In this document: positions 21,901 to 29,782 of the stretch, piece by piece
Layout of the letters: every line of letters begins with the position of its first letter
How positions within the stretch are numbered: the first letter of the stretch is position 1
NCBI GenBank assembly: GCA_900617975.1
Contig: UZAE01012281.1
Coordinates: 1 to 48,357, forward strand
DNA length: 48,357 nucleotides
Reading direction: 5' to 3'
Source of the DNA: Rodentolepis nana
Lineage: Eukaryota; Platyhelminthes; Cestoda; Cyclophyllidea; Hymenolepididae
Position numbers and translations under genes: made by a program
The notes under the pieces: model-generated
What the model saw: the letters and a program-made list of their open reading frames with translations, nothing else
Databases searched by the model: none
Told to the model about the DNA's origin: nothing

Positions 21901-24284
21901 TCTATAGACATCGGTTAGGAGGAATTTTGTACTAGAAATAACTGAAAGGCTTCACCACTATATAATAAAGGGTGGTTAATAAAAGTCGAATTGAAAGCCT
22001 ACCATACTTCAGCTAACCCTCCACAGTACTTTTAGCGCCTGAAACACCCATTTAACGTTATCGTCAGGACAAAAGGGGAGCTCTACTGGACAGCCTTATA
22101 GCTCTTTGACAAAAGCACTGATAAGACTGTCTGGAAGCATGTATATCAACAAACAAAAGTCAGAAGGTTACCCAAATGAAACAGTAATATGGAAATGTTA
22201 ATTTCTTAAAAATGGCAAATTTGGGCTCCAAAATAGTCCTGGATTAGTCCCAATAGCGCACCGCCACCACTCTAATGGATTATTATCAATCATTCTAGAA
22301 GTATGTCGCGTTAACCTTCCATTGGCACTGTTACTTATCAAACGAAGGTCTAATTCCATTGCATTTACCTGGATAAAACGCCTTCATTATTATTATTATA
22401 AAAGTTCTGTCTCTGCAGCTCATTTCACACAACTCGAAATGGTAAAAAAGTATGTACGAAAGGCAAATTGACCAACATCAATCAAAGTTGAAAATTAAAT
22501 TTATTTCGTGACTCTTACTTCCCATCCGTAAGCAAGGCTGCATATAATACAAGCGCCAAGTAACTTAGATTCATCAAGTTACCAACAAAAAGCACTATTC
22601 TCCGCTCGCTTACATAATTCAAAAAGTGAAAGCATTGTCGTACAAGTGACATCTGCCCTGTCCTGTGTCAGGAAGATCGTAAAACTGTCCTGTAACGTTT
22701 ATTTTGTGACGCAGAGAGTAAATTCAGTGTCTACAAACAGGCACACGAAATAGGATTCCAATTACCGGACGTTAATTTAATTTGAGCGAACAGATAAACT
22801 TATAACACCAAAGATGGGAATGAAGCTACCTTTTAAAATTAACTAATTCTGAGCATACTCCTTCTATCATTTAACTGGTTCATGAAATCATTGTGTCTTG
22901 GTGCAAATGAGCCAAATTAATAGACCATAGGACTTACGGGATGAGACGACGACTTTGGCAGAAAGGAGTCTGAGTGAGGGTACCTCGGTAACTGCGGGGT
23001 GATTGAGGAGGGCTTTTATCTTGGGCCGATTGGTGGGATTTGGATCAATGCAAGCCTCGATGAAACTGCGCTGTTGGGGATCAGTCAATTGTGAGAGCAT
23101 CAACTTCACCTTCTCCTCCTCTGTACTCGCCTGACTGTCTATGGCTAGGGTCCACACCGCAATCTATACAAATGAATGAACGAGGATCGAAATGTACCAC
23201 AAGTTCAAGGAAACCGTATTAAACTATAATATTAACATGAATAATAATCTAGCGAAATTGAGGGATAACATTATTAGAATGCATATTAAGAATTATATAA
23301 ATGAGAAAATCATAGATATGTCACTGTAAAAACTCCGCTTTTAGCTGTACTTGAAAAATGAAGTTCCATTACATACATTTCAGGACAGTTCCGTTTGTAA
23401 CACGAGTAAGATTTAACATAGATTTACCAAAAAATGTGTTCCACAAAAAAATCAAGACATTTAAAAGAAGTGTGCTTGAAAGTAATTTTAGGATGAAAGA
23501 CTGTAAACTTACTTCAAGAGCCAAAATACCAAATGCATAGATATCAGAGGGGTGAGTTTTTTGACCGAAGAAAGTATCAAGCATGACTAAAAAAGAAATA
23601 AACAATTACTGCATCGATAGTCTTTAACATACATGGTCCGACTTTGAGAATTCCTGAGCTTTGATAGTATATATCCTCTTTTTTCAGATTTCCATGTGTA
23701 ATACCAAGACGATGGAGATAATTAAGAACAGAAAGCAACTGACCAACATGCCGACGCCAAATCTAATACGACAGAGAGAATAAAATCAGCGCAATCAAAC
23801 ATGCCTGTTTTGACCTTGAAGTAGAATTGCAGAGAAATTGCTTTAGAGTCCCATCATCCAACCTTTCATTTAGGAAAATGAGCTTCCTCTGACCTGTTTC
23901 GATTTTTATCCAAGCATCAAGAAAGCGGACAAGAAAAGGATGTGACTGCCTCTTAAGCTTTTTGGCAATTGTAAGAAAGCGGCCTTCACGCTCATTTTTA
24001 TTTTCTGATAATATTCGTTCATGCCATAAAATCTCCTTTCCCGATTTTGGCTCAATGGCAATAAAGGTATTGTCGACACCACTAATTTGGGTCGGTAAAC
24101 GCTTATTTCGTTTAATGAATCGATTGTTATGGGACTTTTCGACAATCATATTTTCCTCCTTTTCTTCATCCTCCTCCTCGTCGTCTTTTTCATCTGTCGA
24201 AGTCGTTTCCATTACGGAAACATCAACATTTGAATTAAAATCAACGCGAGCTTCAAGCTTTTTAGATTCCCTTAATTGTTCCAT
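339..24284 (-). CDS. NRBP: NRBP-family pseudokinase (whole gene, 14 exons)
   Basis: Joined exons give 1156 codons with every intron phase matching. Residues about 70-290 form a kinase-like fold close to human NRBP1/2. Examples are GVDNTFIAIE, THGNL at the catalytic loop, SDIYAFGILALE and VPSLRLLSAK. It should be catalytically dead: the VAIK lysine is His88, HRD is HGN (183-185) and DFG is VGP (201-203). Residues 386-400 (YLDDVKSGFYPFLGY) match the NRBP segment LEDVRNGIYPLTAF. Residues about 755-830 resemble the NRBP C-terminal domain. The tail beyond that is absent from the roughly 535-residue human protein and includes a CX2C-X18-CX2C motif (1110-1135). NRBPs are scaffold proteins linked to TSC22D partners and cullin-RING ligases; that role is assigned by family, not seen. 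The first introns are 42 and 46 bp, later ones kilobases. Family assignment is firm; exons 12 and 13 and the 3' end are less sure. Confidence 0.9.
1003..1037 (-). CDS. NRBP: NRBP exon 13, 35-nt microexon
   Basis: Bounded by CTTTATTTAG and GTGAGG. It encodes PEELKQLVISM, a plausible helix, in the only open frame whose exit phase matches exon 14. Confidence 0.65.
1038..2481 (-). other. NRBP intron 12, 1.4 kb
   Basis: An (ATC)n microsatellite at about 2462-2480 forms its 5' edge. Nothing else recognised. Confidence 0.45.
2482..2512 (-). CDS. NRBP: NRBP exon 12, tentative 31-nt microexon
   Basis: Phase requires an exon entering in phase 1 and leaving in phase 2 between exons 11 and 13. This segment, bounded by CATTCATAG and GTGATG, does that without a stop and encodes (V)ANIFDIFGL(C). 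The donor lies inside an (ATC)n microsatellite. The match may be coincidence. Confidence 0.4.
3118..3189 (+). ncRNA. HDV-like self-cleaving ribozyme (copy B, intact)
   Basis: Numbering from the first G: P1 1-6 pairs with 31-36 (GGGUGU/GCACCC, last pair G-U). P2 9-17 pairs with 64-72 (AAUAGACUU/AAGUCUAUU, nine perfect pairs). P3 18-20 pairs with 28-30 (ACC/GGU) around loop UCCACGU. P1.1 is CC (22-23) with GG (38-40). The joining strand is UGGGCAAC. P4 45-48 pairs with 53-56 (GUAU/AUAC). GGCAAA (57-62) supplies the catalytic C59. This reproduces the order and the conserved strands of HDV-family ribozymes. Cleavage would fall just before G1, which is also the element's 5' end. Confidence 0.85.
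3118..3456 (+). repeat. Retroposon copy B, full length
   Basis: Starts GGGTGTGCAATAGAC and ends in four to five ATAA units. No open frame of note. The middle is pyrimidine-rich and contains a C-rich CTTCTGT..CCC block shared by the family. It has the best-preserved 5' ribozyme. No target-site duplication was recognised. Confidence 0.92.
4020..4251 (-). CDS. NRBP: NRBP exon 11 (low-complexity tail)
   Basis: 77 codons plus one base, starting PPLTSHHLPSS after GTATTTTAG and ending HELE before GTAAGT. Rich in Ser/Thr/Pro/Ala with no recognised domain. Both splice sites are good. Confidence 0.75.
4252..5915 (-). other. NRBP intron 10, 1.7 kb
   Basis: Contains the degraded retroposon copy C with an 18-base C run. 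No other feature recognised. Confidence 0.65.
5415..5632 (+). repeat. Retroposon copy C, degraded
   Basis: Aligns with the family from CTTACCTCC (5428) to the internal C-rich block, here expanded to C18 (5615-5632), after which similarity is lost. The ribozyme half that remains keeps UCCUCGU as loop 3, UGGGCAAC, P4 (GUAU/AUAU) and GGCAAA. The 5' P1/P2 strands are diverged, and the 3' P2 strand reads AAGTCTAC. Confidence 0.85.
5916..6075 (-). CDS. NRBP: NRBP exon 10 (helical, Gln/His-rich)
   Basis: One base plus 53 codons. It encodes GGIYAQELYSKLVTLHFHQQ then AQQLMAHACQQL, probably helical. It lies past the end of human NRBP1 similarity. Acceptor TGTGTAG, donor GTAGCG (weak), phase 0 out. Confidence 0.72.
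6220..6386 (-). CDS. NRBP: NRBP exon 9 (C-terminal domain)
   Basis: 55 codons plus 2 bases. With exon 8 it gives EERLKREAYLQVLENEWHDY, then IADLFEGSKCLSSNDRIILV. This parallels human EDKLNRHLSCDLMP..ELAAELVQLGFISEADQSRL. The similarity is weak but collinear, and matches the CCT-like C-terminal domain of NRBPs. The donor is GTACGC, phase 2. Confidence 0.8.
6387..7716 (-). other. NRBP intron 8, 1.3 kb
   Basis: GTGCGT donor and ATTTCAG acceptor. Nothing recognised inside. Confidence 0.7.
7717..8154 (-). CDS. NRBP: NRBP exon 8 (acidic linker, start of C-terminal domain)
   Basis: 146 codons, phase 0 to phase 0. A Ser/Ala-rich start leads into an acidic stretch (EYDDLSDAELSTDDG and following). 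It ends with CQYAYIGTGRWQVYVQMWFVE, which I align with the NRBP C-terminal domain around [21 protein letters not shown]. The upstream acceptor is CTTCTCTCAG and the donor is GTGCGT. Confidence 0.85.
8155..10096 (-). other. NRBP intron 7, 1.9 kb
   Basis: No gene or repeat recognised. Short open frames on the plus strand look like chance. Confidence 0.6.
10097..10131 (-). CDS. NRBP: NRBP exon 7, 35-nt microexon
   Basis: Bounded by ATTCTTTAG and GTAAGT. It enters in phase 1 and leaves in phase 0, exactly what is needed to connect exon 6 to exon 8, whose phases otherwise clash. It encodes (G)IAAVPKLPTFQ. Confidence 0.75.
10132..12164 (-). other. NRBP intron 6, 2.0 kb
   Basis: A G9 run lies at 10500-10508. 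No gene or repeat family copy was recognised. Confidence 0.65.
12165..12880 (-). CDS. NRBP: NRBP exon 6 (conserved segment plus low-complexity linker)
   Basis: 238 codons plus one base at each end. The reading frame opens well above the first ATG because the exon starts at SGFYPFLGYRFGG, which completes the NRBP signature from exon 5. It then becomes Ser/Thr/Asn-rich and probably disordered, with a short Ala run (ACAAAAATV). The donor is GTACGT, phase 1. Confidence 0.88.
13971..13984 (+). repeat. Target-site duplication, left copy (copy D)
   Basis: ACTTTTATGTCAAA, perfectly repeated at 14314-14327 right after the ATAA tail of copy D. Confidence 0.92.
13985..14313 (+). repeat. Retroposon copy D, full length with target-site duplication
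   Basis: The reference copy: 329 bp from GGGGTGTGCAATAG to GATACAAATAA, flanked by the 14-bp duplication. The duplication and the A-rich tail show insertion by target-primed reverse transcription. With no coding capacity it is a non-autonomous (SINE-like) element. The tetranucleotide tail suggests mobilisation by an RTE-type LINE, which is inference. Confidence 0.95.
13986..14057 (+). ncRNA. HDV-like ribozyme (copy D, slightly mutated)
   Basis: Same fold as copy B with P1, P2, P3 and P4 intact. Two changes fall in conserved strands: UGGGCAAC reads UGGGCAAA and GGCAAA reads GCCAAA. Activity is probably reduced. Confidence 0.75.
14314..14327 (+). repeat. Target-site duplication, right copy (copy D)
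   Basis: Identical to 13971-13984. Confidence 0.92.
14719..14790 (+). ncRNA. HDV-like ribozyme relic (copy E)
   Basis: P1 can pair GGG(A)TGC with GCACCC using only Watson-Crick pairs. Loop 3 and P2 are eroded, and the J4/2 strand reads GGAAAA, so the catalytic C is gone. It should be inactive. Confidence 0.6.
14719..15027 (+). repeat. Retroposon copy E, full length, diverged
   Basis: Starts GGGATGCGCGATTGAC and ends CCATTTGATATAAAT. It lies only about 400 bp after copy D and in the same orientation, but is more diverged, so it is an independent older insertion. A weak TATTTGGC/TATTTTTGGC similarity at the two flanks could be a decayed duplication. Confidence 0.88.
18872..18950. repeat. (CA)39 microsatellite
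   Basis: Uninterrupted CA dinucleotides inside NRBP intron 5. The Cys-Val open frame it creates on the minus strand is an artefact of the repeat. Confidence 0.98.
21252..21516 (-). CDS. NRBP: NRBP exon 5 (linker)
   Basis: Starts after CTTGCAG with a Pro/Gln/Ala/Thr-rich stretch. It then has a compact segment (LSVFVQLMDDFVGHLEDD through IPKYLDDVK) of unknown fold. The final YLDDVK continues into exon 6 as SGFYPFLGY, the NRBP FLEDVRNGIYPL signature. Phase 1 in, phase 2 out, GTAAGT donor. Confidence 0.85.
21517..22937 (-). other. NRBP intron 4, 1.4 kb
   Basis: Carries retroposon copy F (21628-21887) antisense to the gene. No exon-like segment was found in the rest. Confidence 0.75.
21628..21887 (+). 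repeat. Retroposon copy F, 5'-truncated
   Basis: Begins inside the 3' strand of P2 (GTCTATAAACCGGCAG) and continues to the ATAAATAAAT tail. The ribozyme is missing, as expected of a 5'-truncated reverse transcript. Confidence 0.9.
22938..23163 (-). CDS. NRBP: NRBP exon 4 (end of kinase-like fold)
   Basis: 75 codons plus 1 base. IAVWTLAI follows ALE as MAVLEI does in human NRBP. DPQQRSFIEACIDPNPTNRP matches DPLQREFIQKCLQSEPARRP, and HPAVTEVPSLRLLSAK matches HPALFEVPSLKLLAAH. This is the most diagnostic exon for the family. GTAAGT donor, phase 1. Confidence 0.93.
23164..23512 (-). other. NRBP intron 3, 349 bp
   Basis: GTAAGT donor and TGTATAG acceptor. Nothing else was recognised inside. Confidence 0.8.
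23513..23586 (-). CDS. NRBP: NRBP exon 3 (kinase C-lobe start)
   Basis: 24 codons plus 2 bases. SDIYAFGILALE aligns with NRBP VDIYSFGMCALE, the helix F region with its conserved Asp. The segment before it (FMLDTFFGQKTHP) aligns only with the part of human NRBP after HFF. The APE motif is not recognisable. GTAAGT donor, phase 0. Confidence 0.88.
23587..23632 (-). other. NRBP intron 2, 46 bp
   Basis: GTATGT donor and TTTTTTTAG acceptor, phase 1. It is too short to hide the roughly 24-residue activation segment that is missing between exons 2 and 3. Confidence 0.85.
23633..23762 (-). CDS. NRBP: NRBP exon 2 (catalytic-loop region)
   Basis: Residues 161-203 plus one base. LLSVLNYLHRLGITHGNL matches NRBP ILSALSYLHSC..IIHGNL. 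The HGN replaces the HRD of active kinases, as in all NRBPs. ILKVGP corresponds to LIKIGS, where DFG would be. The donor is GTATGT. Confidence 0.9.
23763..23804 (-). other. NRBP intron 1, 42 bp, GC-AG type
   Basis: It begins GCATGT after CAG and ends in GTATTAG. It is the only phase-0 junction found that joins SRSKQ to IWRRHVGQLL. The nearby GT (GTCAAA, 23809-23814) would shift the downstream frame. Confidence 0.7.
23805..24284 (-). CDS. NRBP: NRBP exon 1 (start codon, acidic N-terminus, kinase N-lobe)
   Basis: The exon has 160 codons and starts at the first ATG. Residues 31-45 are a strongly acidic run. GVDNTFIAIEPKSGKEILWH (69-88) aligns with the human NRBP segment GIDSAYLAMDTEEGVEVVWN, and places His88 where active kinases have the ATP-binding lysine. 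SHPFLVRFLDAW and LKQFL continue the N-lobe. To stay in phase with exon 2, the exon must end at AAACAG followed by GCATGT, a GC donor. Confidence 0.88.
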
Positions 24285-27200
24285 TTAATGGGGCTAAAAT
24301 TTTCAATCAGAGTTATTTAATAATCCGTCCATATGGTTGTATAAATTTTATTTTAAAGTTTCAAAAGTTAAAATAAGCATATGCAAAATTGTTAGACACC
24401 GTTGACGAATTTCAATCGAAGCAAAATAATGAATATAACTTGGTCACAAACGTAAAATCCGAAATTCGTAAAAATTACCACACTGAAAGCTTCTACATGC
24501 CTACTGGCAGTAACCTTACCCTGTTGCTTTTCAAAAGTCCACATGGTTTGTATCCAATTAAAACTACTAGTAACACTAGCGTTCATTTTTGCTAAAATAA
24601 CTTGACTTTTTAGTTATTCTGCCTCATTTCGAAAGGATACATTCATTGATTTTTATTAAAAGCAAAATTTGCCCTATTTTTTTAATTCAAAATAAGTCTA
24701 TGTTTCTATTATTCAGTTAAACATACTCCATCGTTTCCCAATGACTGTGCTCACTAATGACAATTATTGGTGTGTCATGCTTTCATGAATTTGATTTCGG
24801 TCTTATATGTGGTTTAATAAGATTATCTATTAATAAACTTCGGATTCAACTAATTGATCGTACGAAAGTTGGAATCTTTTAGCTATTTAGGAGACCTTCC
24901 ATATAAAGGCTACTGCAACGAGATTGCTTCGATCTCTCATAATGACTCTTATCTATTTTAATATGAAATATAAAGCAAATAAATAGAGTGAGGATAATGA
25001 CAAAATAATGTCTCCATCAAAGCAATAGTGAGCATATTTCAAGTCATGTATATTTAGCAATTCCTTTCAAAAGCCAGCCATTGTTAATTATTATACGACG
25101 TTTATAATATTAAAACTCGAAAGCTTGGGCAAAAAATCATCCAACCTGGTCTACAGATTATTAATGTTTCTAAATTAACAATTGCATCTTTAGAATTGTT
25201 CTCATACTATTTGATTATTTTACAATAATATTCCTCATATTAAAAGAATGAATTAGACACTGGATTAAACCAAATTTCTCTGTTATGTCATATTTATGTC
25301 CAAGAAAGATAGACAATCCATTATAGAAATTTTAAATAAATGATAACAAAATAAAGGAATGTTTGTTCATTATTGTCTTTCATGTTAGATCCAAGTTGTA
25401 TCTCTTCACGGGTTTCCTGAGAAGTGGCAAATGAAGGTTTATTTACTGTTGAGTTTGATTTCCAGAATTGATATTAATGAAGATCTGTTTCTAGTATTGA
25501 TGAATTAATTGGTTACCGTTGTGCGGAAATTGTTCGATGTCGAACTCTAGTTAGGCCACTGGAATCTACTTTATTTAGCACCCATGCGCTTATGTGTCTC
25601 TGGAACGATGATCAAGCACGTAAACTACTGTGATGTTAAGAAGTGTCTTTAGAGGTAAGGGGATATAGATGAACTAGAAATGGTTAAGAAATATGGTAAA
25701 GTGAAAGGATAGGATTTTGTGCAATACTGGGTTCATTTAAAATGAATTCATCGTCATTTAATACTTAAAAGAGACACGTCGGTAGTTACTCACAGCTTCC
25801 ACTCCAGAGGTGGCTTCTAAAATATCGTCTTCGAATTGATAATGTATCGGTGGTCAATTGGTTATTACTGATTTGGATAAAGACATAATTGGGTGATATT
25901 ATGACTGCCGAAAATTTGTATAATCAGGGTAGGAGATGATTGAGTGATGTTATCAAATACAGTTATCTTGAATAGTCCACAAGGTAAAAATATATCAAGC
26001 AGCATATTAGTTGGGGAAAATTTCAATGGAATTGAGGTCATTACTATGACAAGATAGTTATCATTAGCCCTTTAGTTGAATTCGGTCTTCACAGAGTGAG
26101 AGACATCAAGTTCACAAAAGGTAGAGGTTGAAGGGACAGACGAGTGATTCACAGATTTGAAAGAGACAGACAGACAGGCGGACACAAAGGCCAAGAGTAG
26201 GGTACGGTGAGTATTGTGGATATAGTCGAATTTTGCATACAAATGGGTCATGGTAGTTTGAAGTCAACTACCGGTTTAAATATTTCTTTCGTTCCATGCT
26301 CAAACCATTTAACATATATATTGCAGTAAGTTTTAATATTACAATCTGAATAATAAAACCGATTTCCCATTTTAACTTAATGTGCAATAATTTACCAGCT
26401 ACGTTGGGAAAAATCAATGAGCATCTTTATCCCTTATATTATTTCTGATATTTTCAACCATCTTTCACTTGCTGAAGTGAAATCAAGCAATAAGCGTCTT
26501 ATTAATATTTTGAGGATTCAAATTCTGAAGAACCCGATCCTAGAATATCAATTTAAAATAAGAAGAAAAAAGGACATTAAATCACTCAAGTTACGCGTTA
26601 TACTAAAAATTAAAGTTGGCTTTGGTATTGGTTATGCACAAAATATTTATGTAATTGAAATTTCAAAAAATGACATTAGCACTAACGAGATTAGCTTTAA
26701 AAAAGGATTAGTTTAAACTTGAACAGAAAAGGAAATTCAAATAAAAATCGCAGTACGCTTAACATCAGATCTTGGTTTCAAAGCATAACTTGATTAAAAG
26801 GAATTTTATAATGTTACTTAATTGAAATACCTTTATGACACAAATAATCATTGCTAAAAGTTATTTTTGTGGTGAGCGAATTCTTCTAACTACTCGTTTT
26901 TATATTGCTGAGTGCTTTAACGATGAACAAATTAATATTTTCATTAATGTACGCTAGTGTTGCAAAAGTTGATTTAAAAATTATATATAATAAAGCGGAC
27001 AAAATTTGAGTCTTTTTCGCCTTCAGTTAGTTCTGAATAAATAGTTATTGTAAAATAAATTAAATTCGGTTCCTGAAATTAAAGCCTCCAATCGAAGAAA
27101 TTTTTATTGGTAACTAAAGTAGGCTATAAAAAATAATAATTTAAACTACAGAAGCGCAAAATATAACTGGTTGAGATTTGTTTTAATTAGCAAAATGTAA

Positions 27201-27305
27201 TGTGACAAGTTGAATATCATAAAATGATTTATCCTGTAGTTTGCGTTCTCGTGATTGGGTTTGCCTTCGCTCTCGAGTCTGTTTGCTGATACATTTTACA
27301 CGGTT
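24285..27305. promoter_or_regulatory. Intergenic region between divergent NRBP and STOX genes
   Basis: About 3 kb separate the two start codons. Base skew changes here from A-rich to T-rich on the plus strand, consistent with transcription leaving in both directions. It carries retroposon copy G and an isolated 99-codon open frame at 26417-26716. No TATA box or initiator could be assigned, and 5' UTR exons of either gene could lie here unseen. Confidence 0.55.
26053..26278 (-). repeat. Retroposon copy G, truncated at both ends
   Basis: The reverse complement matches the family from AACCGGTAGTTGACTTC to GGGCTAATGATAACTATC. The ribozyme and most of the 3' tail are missing. Confidence 0.88.
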
Positions 27306-27603
27306 ATGAATTTGGGAATTCTATCTTCTACACGCTGTATAGCCATCGCTTTCAAGCAGGAATTTGCGTTAGGTGTTCGTCCCTTCAATATTTACGACGT
27401 TTATAAATCATTTCTCAATGTTAATGTTGCAAATACTATAAACCCATATCTGAGTCAAGCACTTAAAAAGTGTCTTCTTCTTGGTCATATTGAACCCTTT
27501 GTAATTCTAATTGGTGGGGACCAAGCCTCTCTCCGTACCCTCAAGAGCTGTTGGATGCGCGCTCAGTTGCAACCTCCCCCCGGTTTTCGTATCGAATCAA
27601 TTG
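27306..27603 (+). CDS. STOX: STOX exon 1 (N-terminal domain)
   Basis: ATG at 27306; the frame upstream is closed by TGA at 27252-27254 and no other ATG intervenes. DVYKSFLNVNVANTINPYLS parallels human VFRAFRRANARCFWNARLA, and the PGFRIESIG end is highly diagnostic. It must end after the first G of the Gly codon to match exon 2, which makes the donor GCAAGT. An upstream exon splicing into 27255-27305 cannot be excluded. Confidence 0.87.
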
Positions 27604-29743
27604 GCAAGTTTTGAGATTTTTAAACATCGTTTTCAGTTCTTATTATAAGTTTTAAAATAGTTTATTTTACTCAATGTGATACTTTCATTAGCTCTCTCAA
27701 TTATTCCATTAAGTTGCGTACTCTTTATTTCATGTTTTCTGTTTTTATGATTCTGATAATTTTCAGCAAATTAGCGTTTCCTGAACTTTTCCCTTATTTC
27801 TTATGTTACCAAATTTGGAATTCATTGGTCCAATTTCATTCATTCACTGTTATAAATTGGTTCAATAGTAATAAAGTTTAGATTTCTTAAAGGTTGTTTT
27901 AATCATTTTTGTCACCATTTTTTTATTTAAACGTAGTTTTCTTTTTATCAAAAAAGTAAACTGTCGGACTACTATGATATTTTATAATCTTTTTGTTGAT
28001 ACATGGATCATTAATCTGTTAATTCTTTTTTGTTCACGATAATTGTTGAATAATTTCTAACAATCTATGAAAAATCTAAGGTTCCTTTAGTGCCTCATCA
28101 TAAAAAATTTTTTTTGAGAAGCTCGAGGTCAGTCATGACTTGACTAGTGCGCTTGACCATTTCTGTCACAAGATGCACTTCGATGAACGTTACTTCTCAT
28201 TTCTCTGACTTGCACATTAATTACTGCGGCATCCGTTGATATTAATAGTGCTTATATAATATTTATTCAATTAATAAATGCGGTGTAATTAGGTTACTAA
28301 CTATTGGGTACTTGGATTCATGCTTTTTAGAAATATCAGATATCTACAATCTTAGTATTTTTTTTTCTGAAACCTGTTTGGCAAGTGGGTTTTTTCTTCA
28401 TGTAGTTCTACTTTGGTAGGAAACATAAAAATGATTTGGTAGACACTGTGTTTCAGTAAAATTTTGCTAGTCTCTTCTATTCTCCCTTAGGCGACTGAAA
28501 ATTCAAGTAAATTGAAGTGGCTTTATCAATGAACTTTCGACCAACAAACCTTCGTTAGCGTGGACATTATCTTAGCCATGATTCTATGGGCAAATTTAAG
28601 ATTGAGTATTAGGATATCACTCCATGAACACTTAGTCTTATGAGATTATGGACAATTCGATGTCTGTTTTCTTCTGATCCCTCCTCCTGTTTCATCCCTT
28701 ACCGAACCCTTTTTTCAGTGGTTACAAACTCTTCAAGTTCTTGCGCTTTCAGAGGCAATGATAGAAGCATGTACATTATAAAAATAGATCTCTTTGTCTT
28801 TAAGACCTTTTTTGAATTATTAACTGTCGTTAGTTTTGTAATAATTTTTTAATTTTTATTTTTATTGCAGCTTTGACTTATATAACATTATTCGTATTTC
28901 AAGCCTTGAAAATTGTTAAAGGCATAAGCTTTTTGCTGTTGTTTTATTCGGGGACGCTTTCCTGACACACGTATTCTCATGGTTGAGGTAATGTCCAGTT
29001 CTAACTCGCTTAGGAGCAAAATGGTGTGTCCTGTTTTTTAATTGGTTCCTCATCTCACTGAAGCGGTAATGCGCTTCATTTCTGGTTGATTGAATTTGGT
29101 GGTCGGTCATACCCCGCCTCGATATACTTTTATATCCTCAAATATATTTATGCATTGTTCAATTGAGAATATCTTACCAGACTTGCTGTGCGTTTAGTCT
29201 TTTGCAGTTTTCTTTCTTTCTGTATTTTGGTGTTATGTTTACAATTCACGAACCTTTTTTGATGGACGATCAAACGTACTTTTCTTTCGTACTTTCTTTT
29301 TTGCCTTATACACAGAAAGTTGTTGGCCTAGCCGATCCAATAAAAATAGTGCATCAACCACCTTTAAATAGTGTAAATAGCGTTTAATCAGCCGTGGTAT
29401 ATGGCATTATTCACTTAAATTGATTACAATCTTTAAGTGGAAGGAGTTTGATAATGCAGTGAATTTTTCATAAGTGTTGTTTCTATGGCCTTCTTCTACT
29501 GTCATCAATCATGCTGGACTCTGTCAAATTGTGAAAATGAGAGCCAACCAACCATCTGCTGAAAATTTGTTTTTGTCCGGAACTAACCGAGACACGGACA
29601 CAGTGTTAGCATTGTGCTGCTGCTGGTGACTGTGGTCGTAAAATAAGTGCGATAGCTATATAATACGAAAATGGCATTTATAGAGCCAGTGACTCATTCG
29701 GTCTCAATTCTATAATTACCGCAGGATATATGGGAAGTGGGGT

Positions 29744-29782
<39 letters not shown>

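Noticed and set aside
23809..23814. GT donor (GTCAAA) for NRBP exon 1
   Set aside because: It gives phase 2, while exon 2 needs phase 0 to encode the conserved catalytic-loop region.
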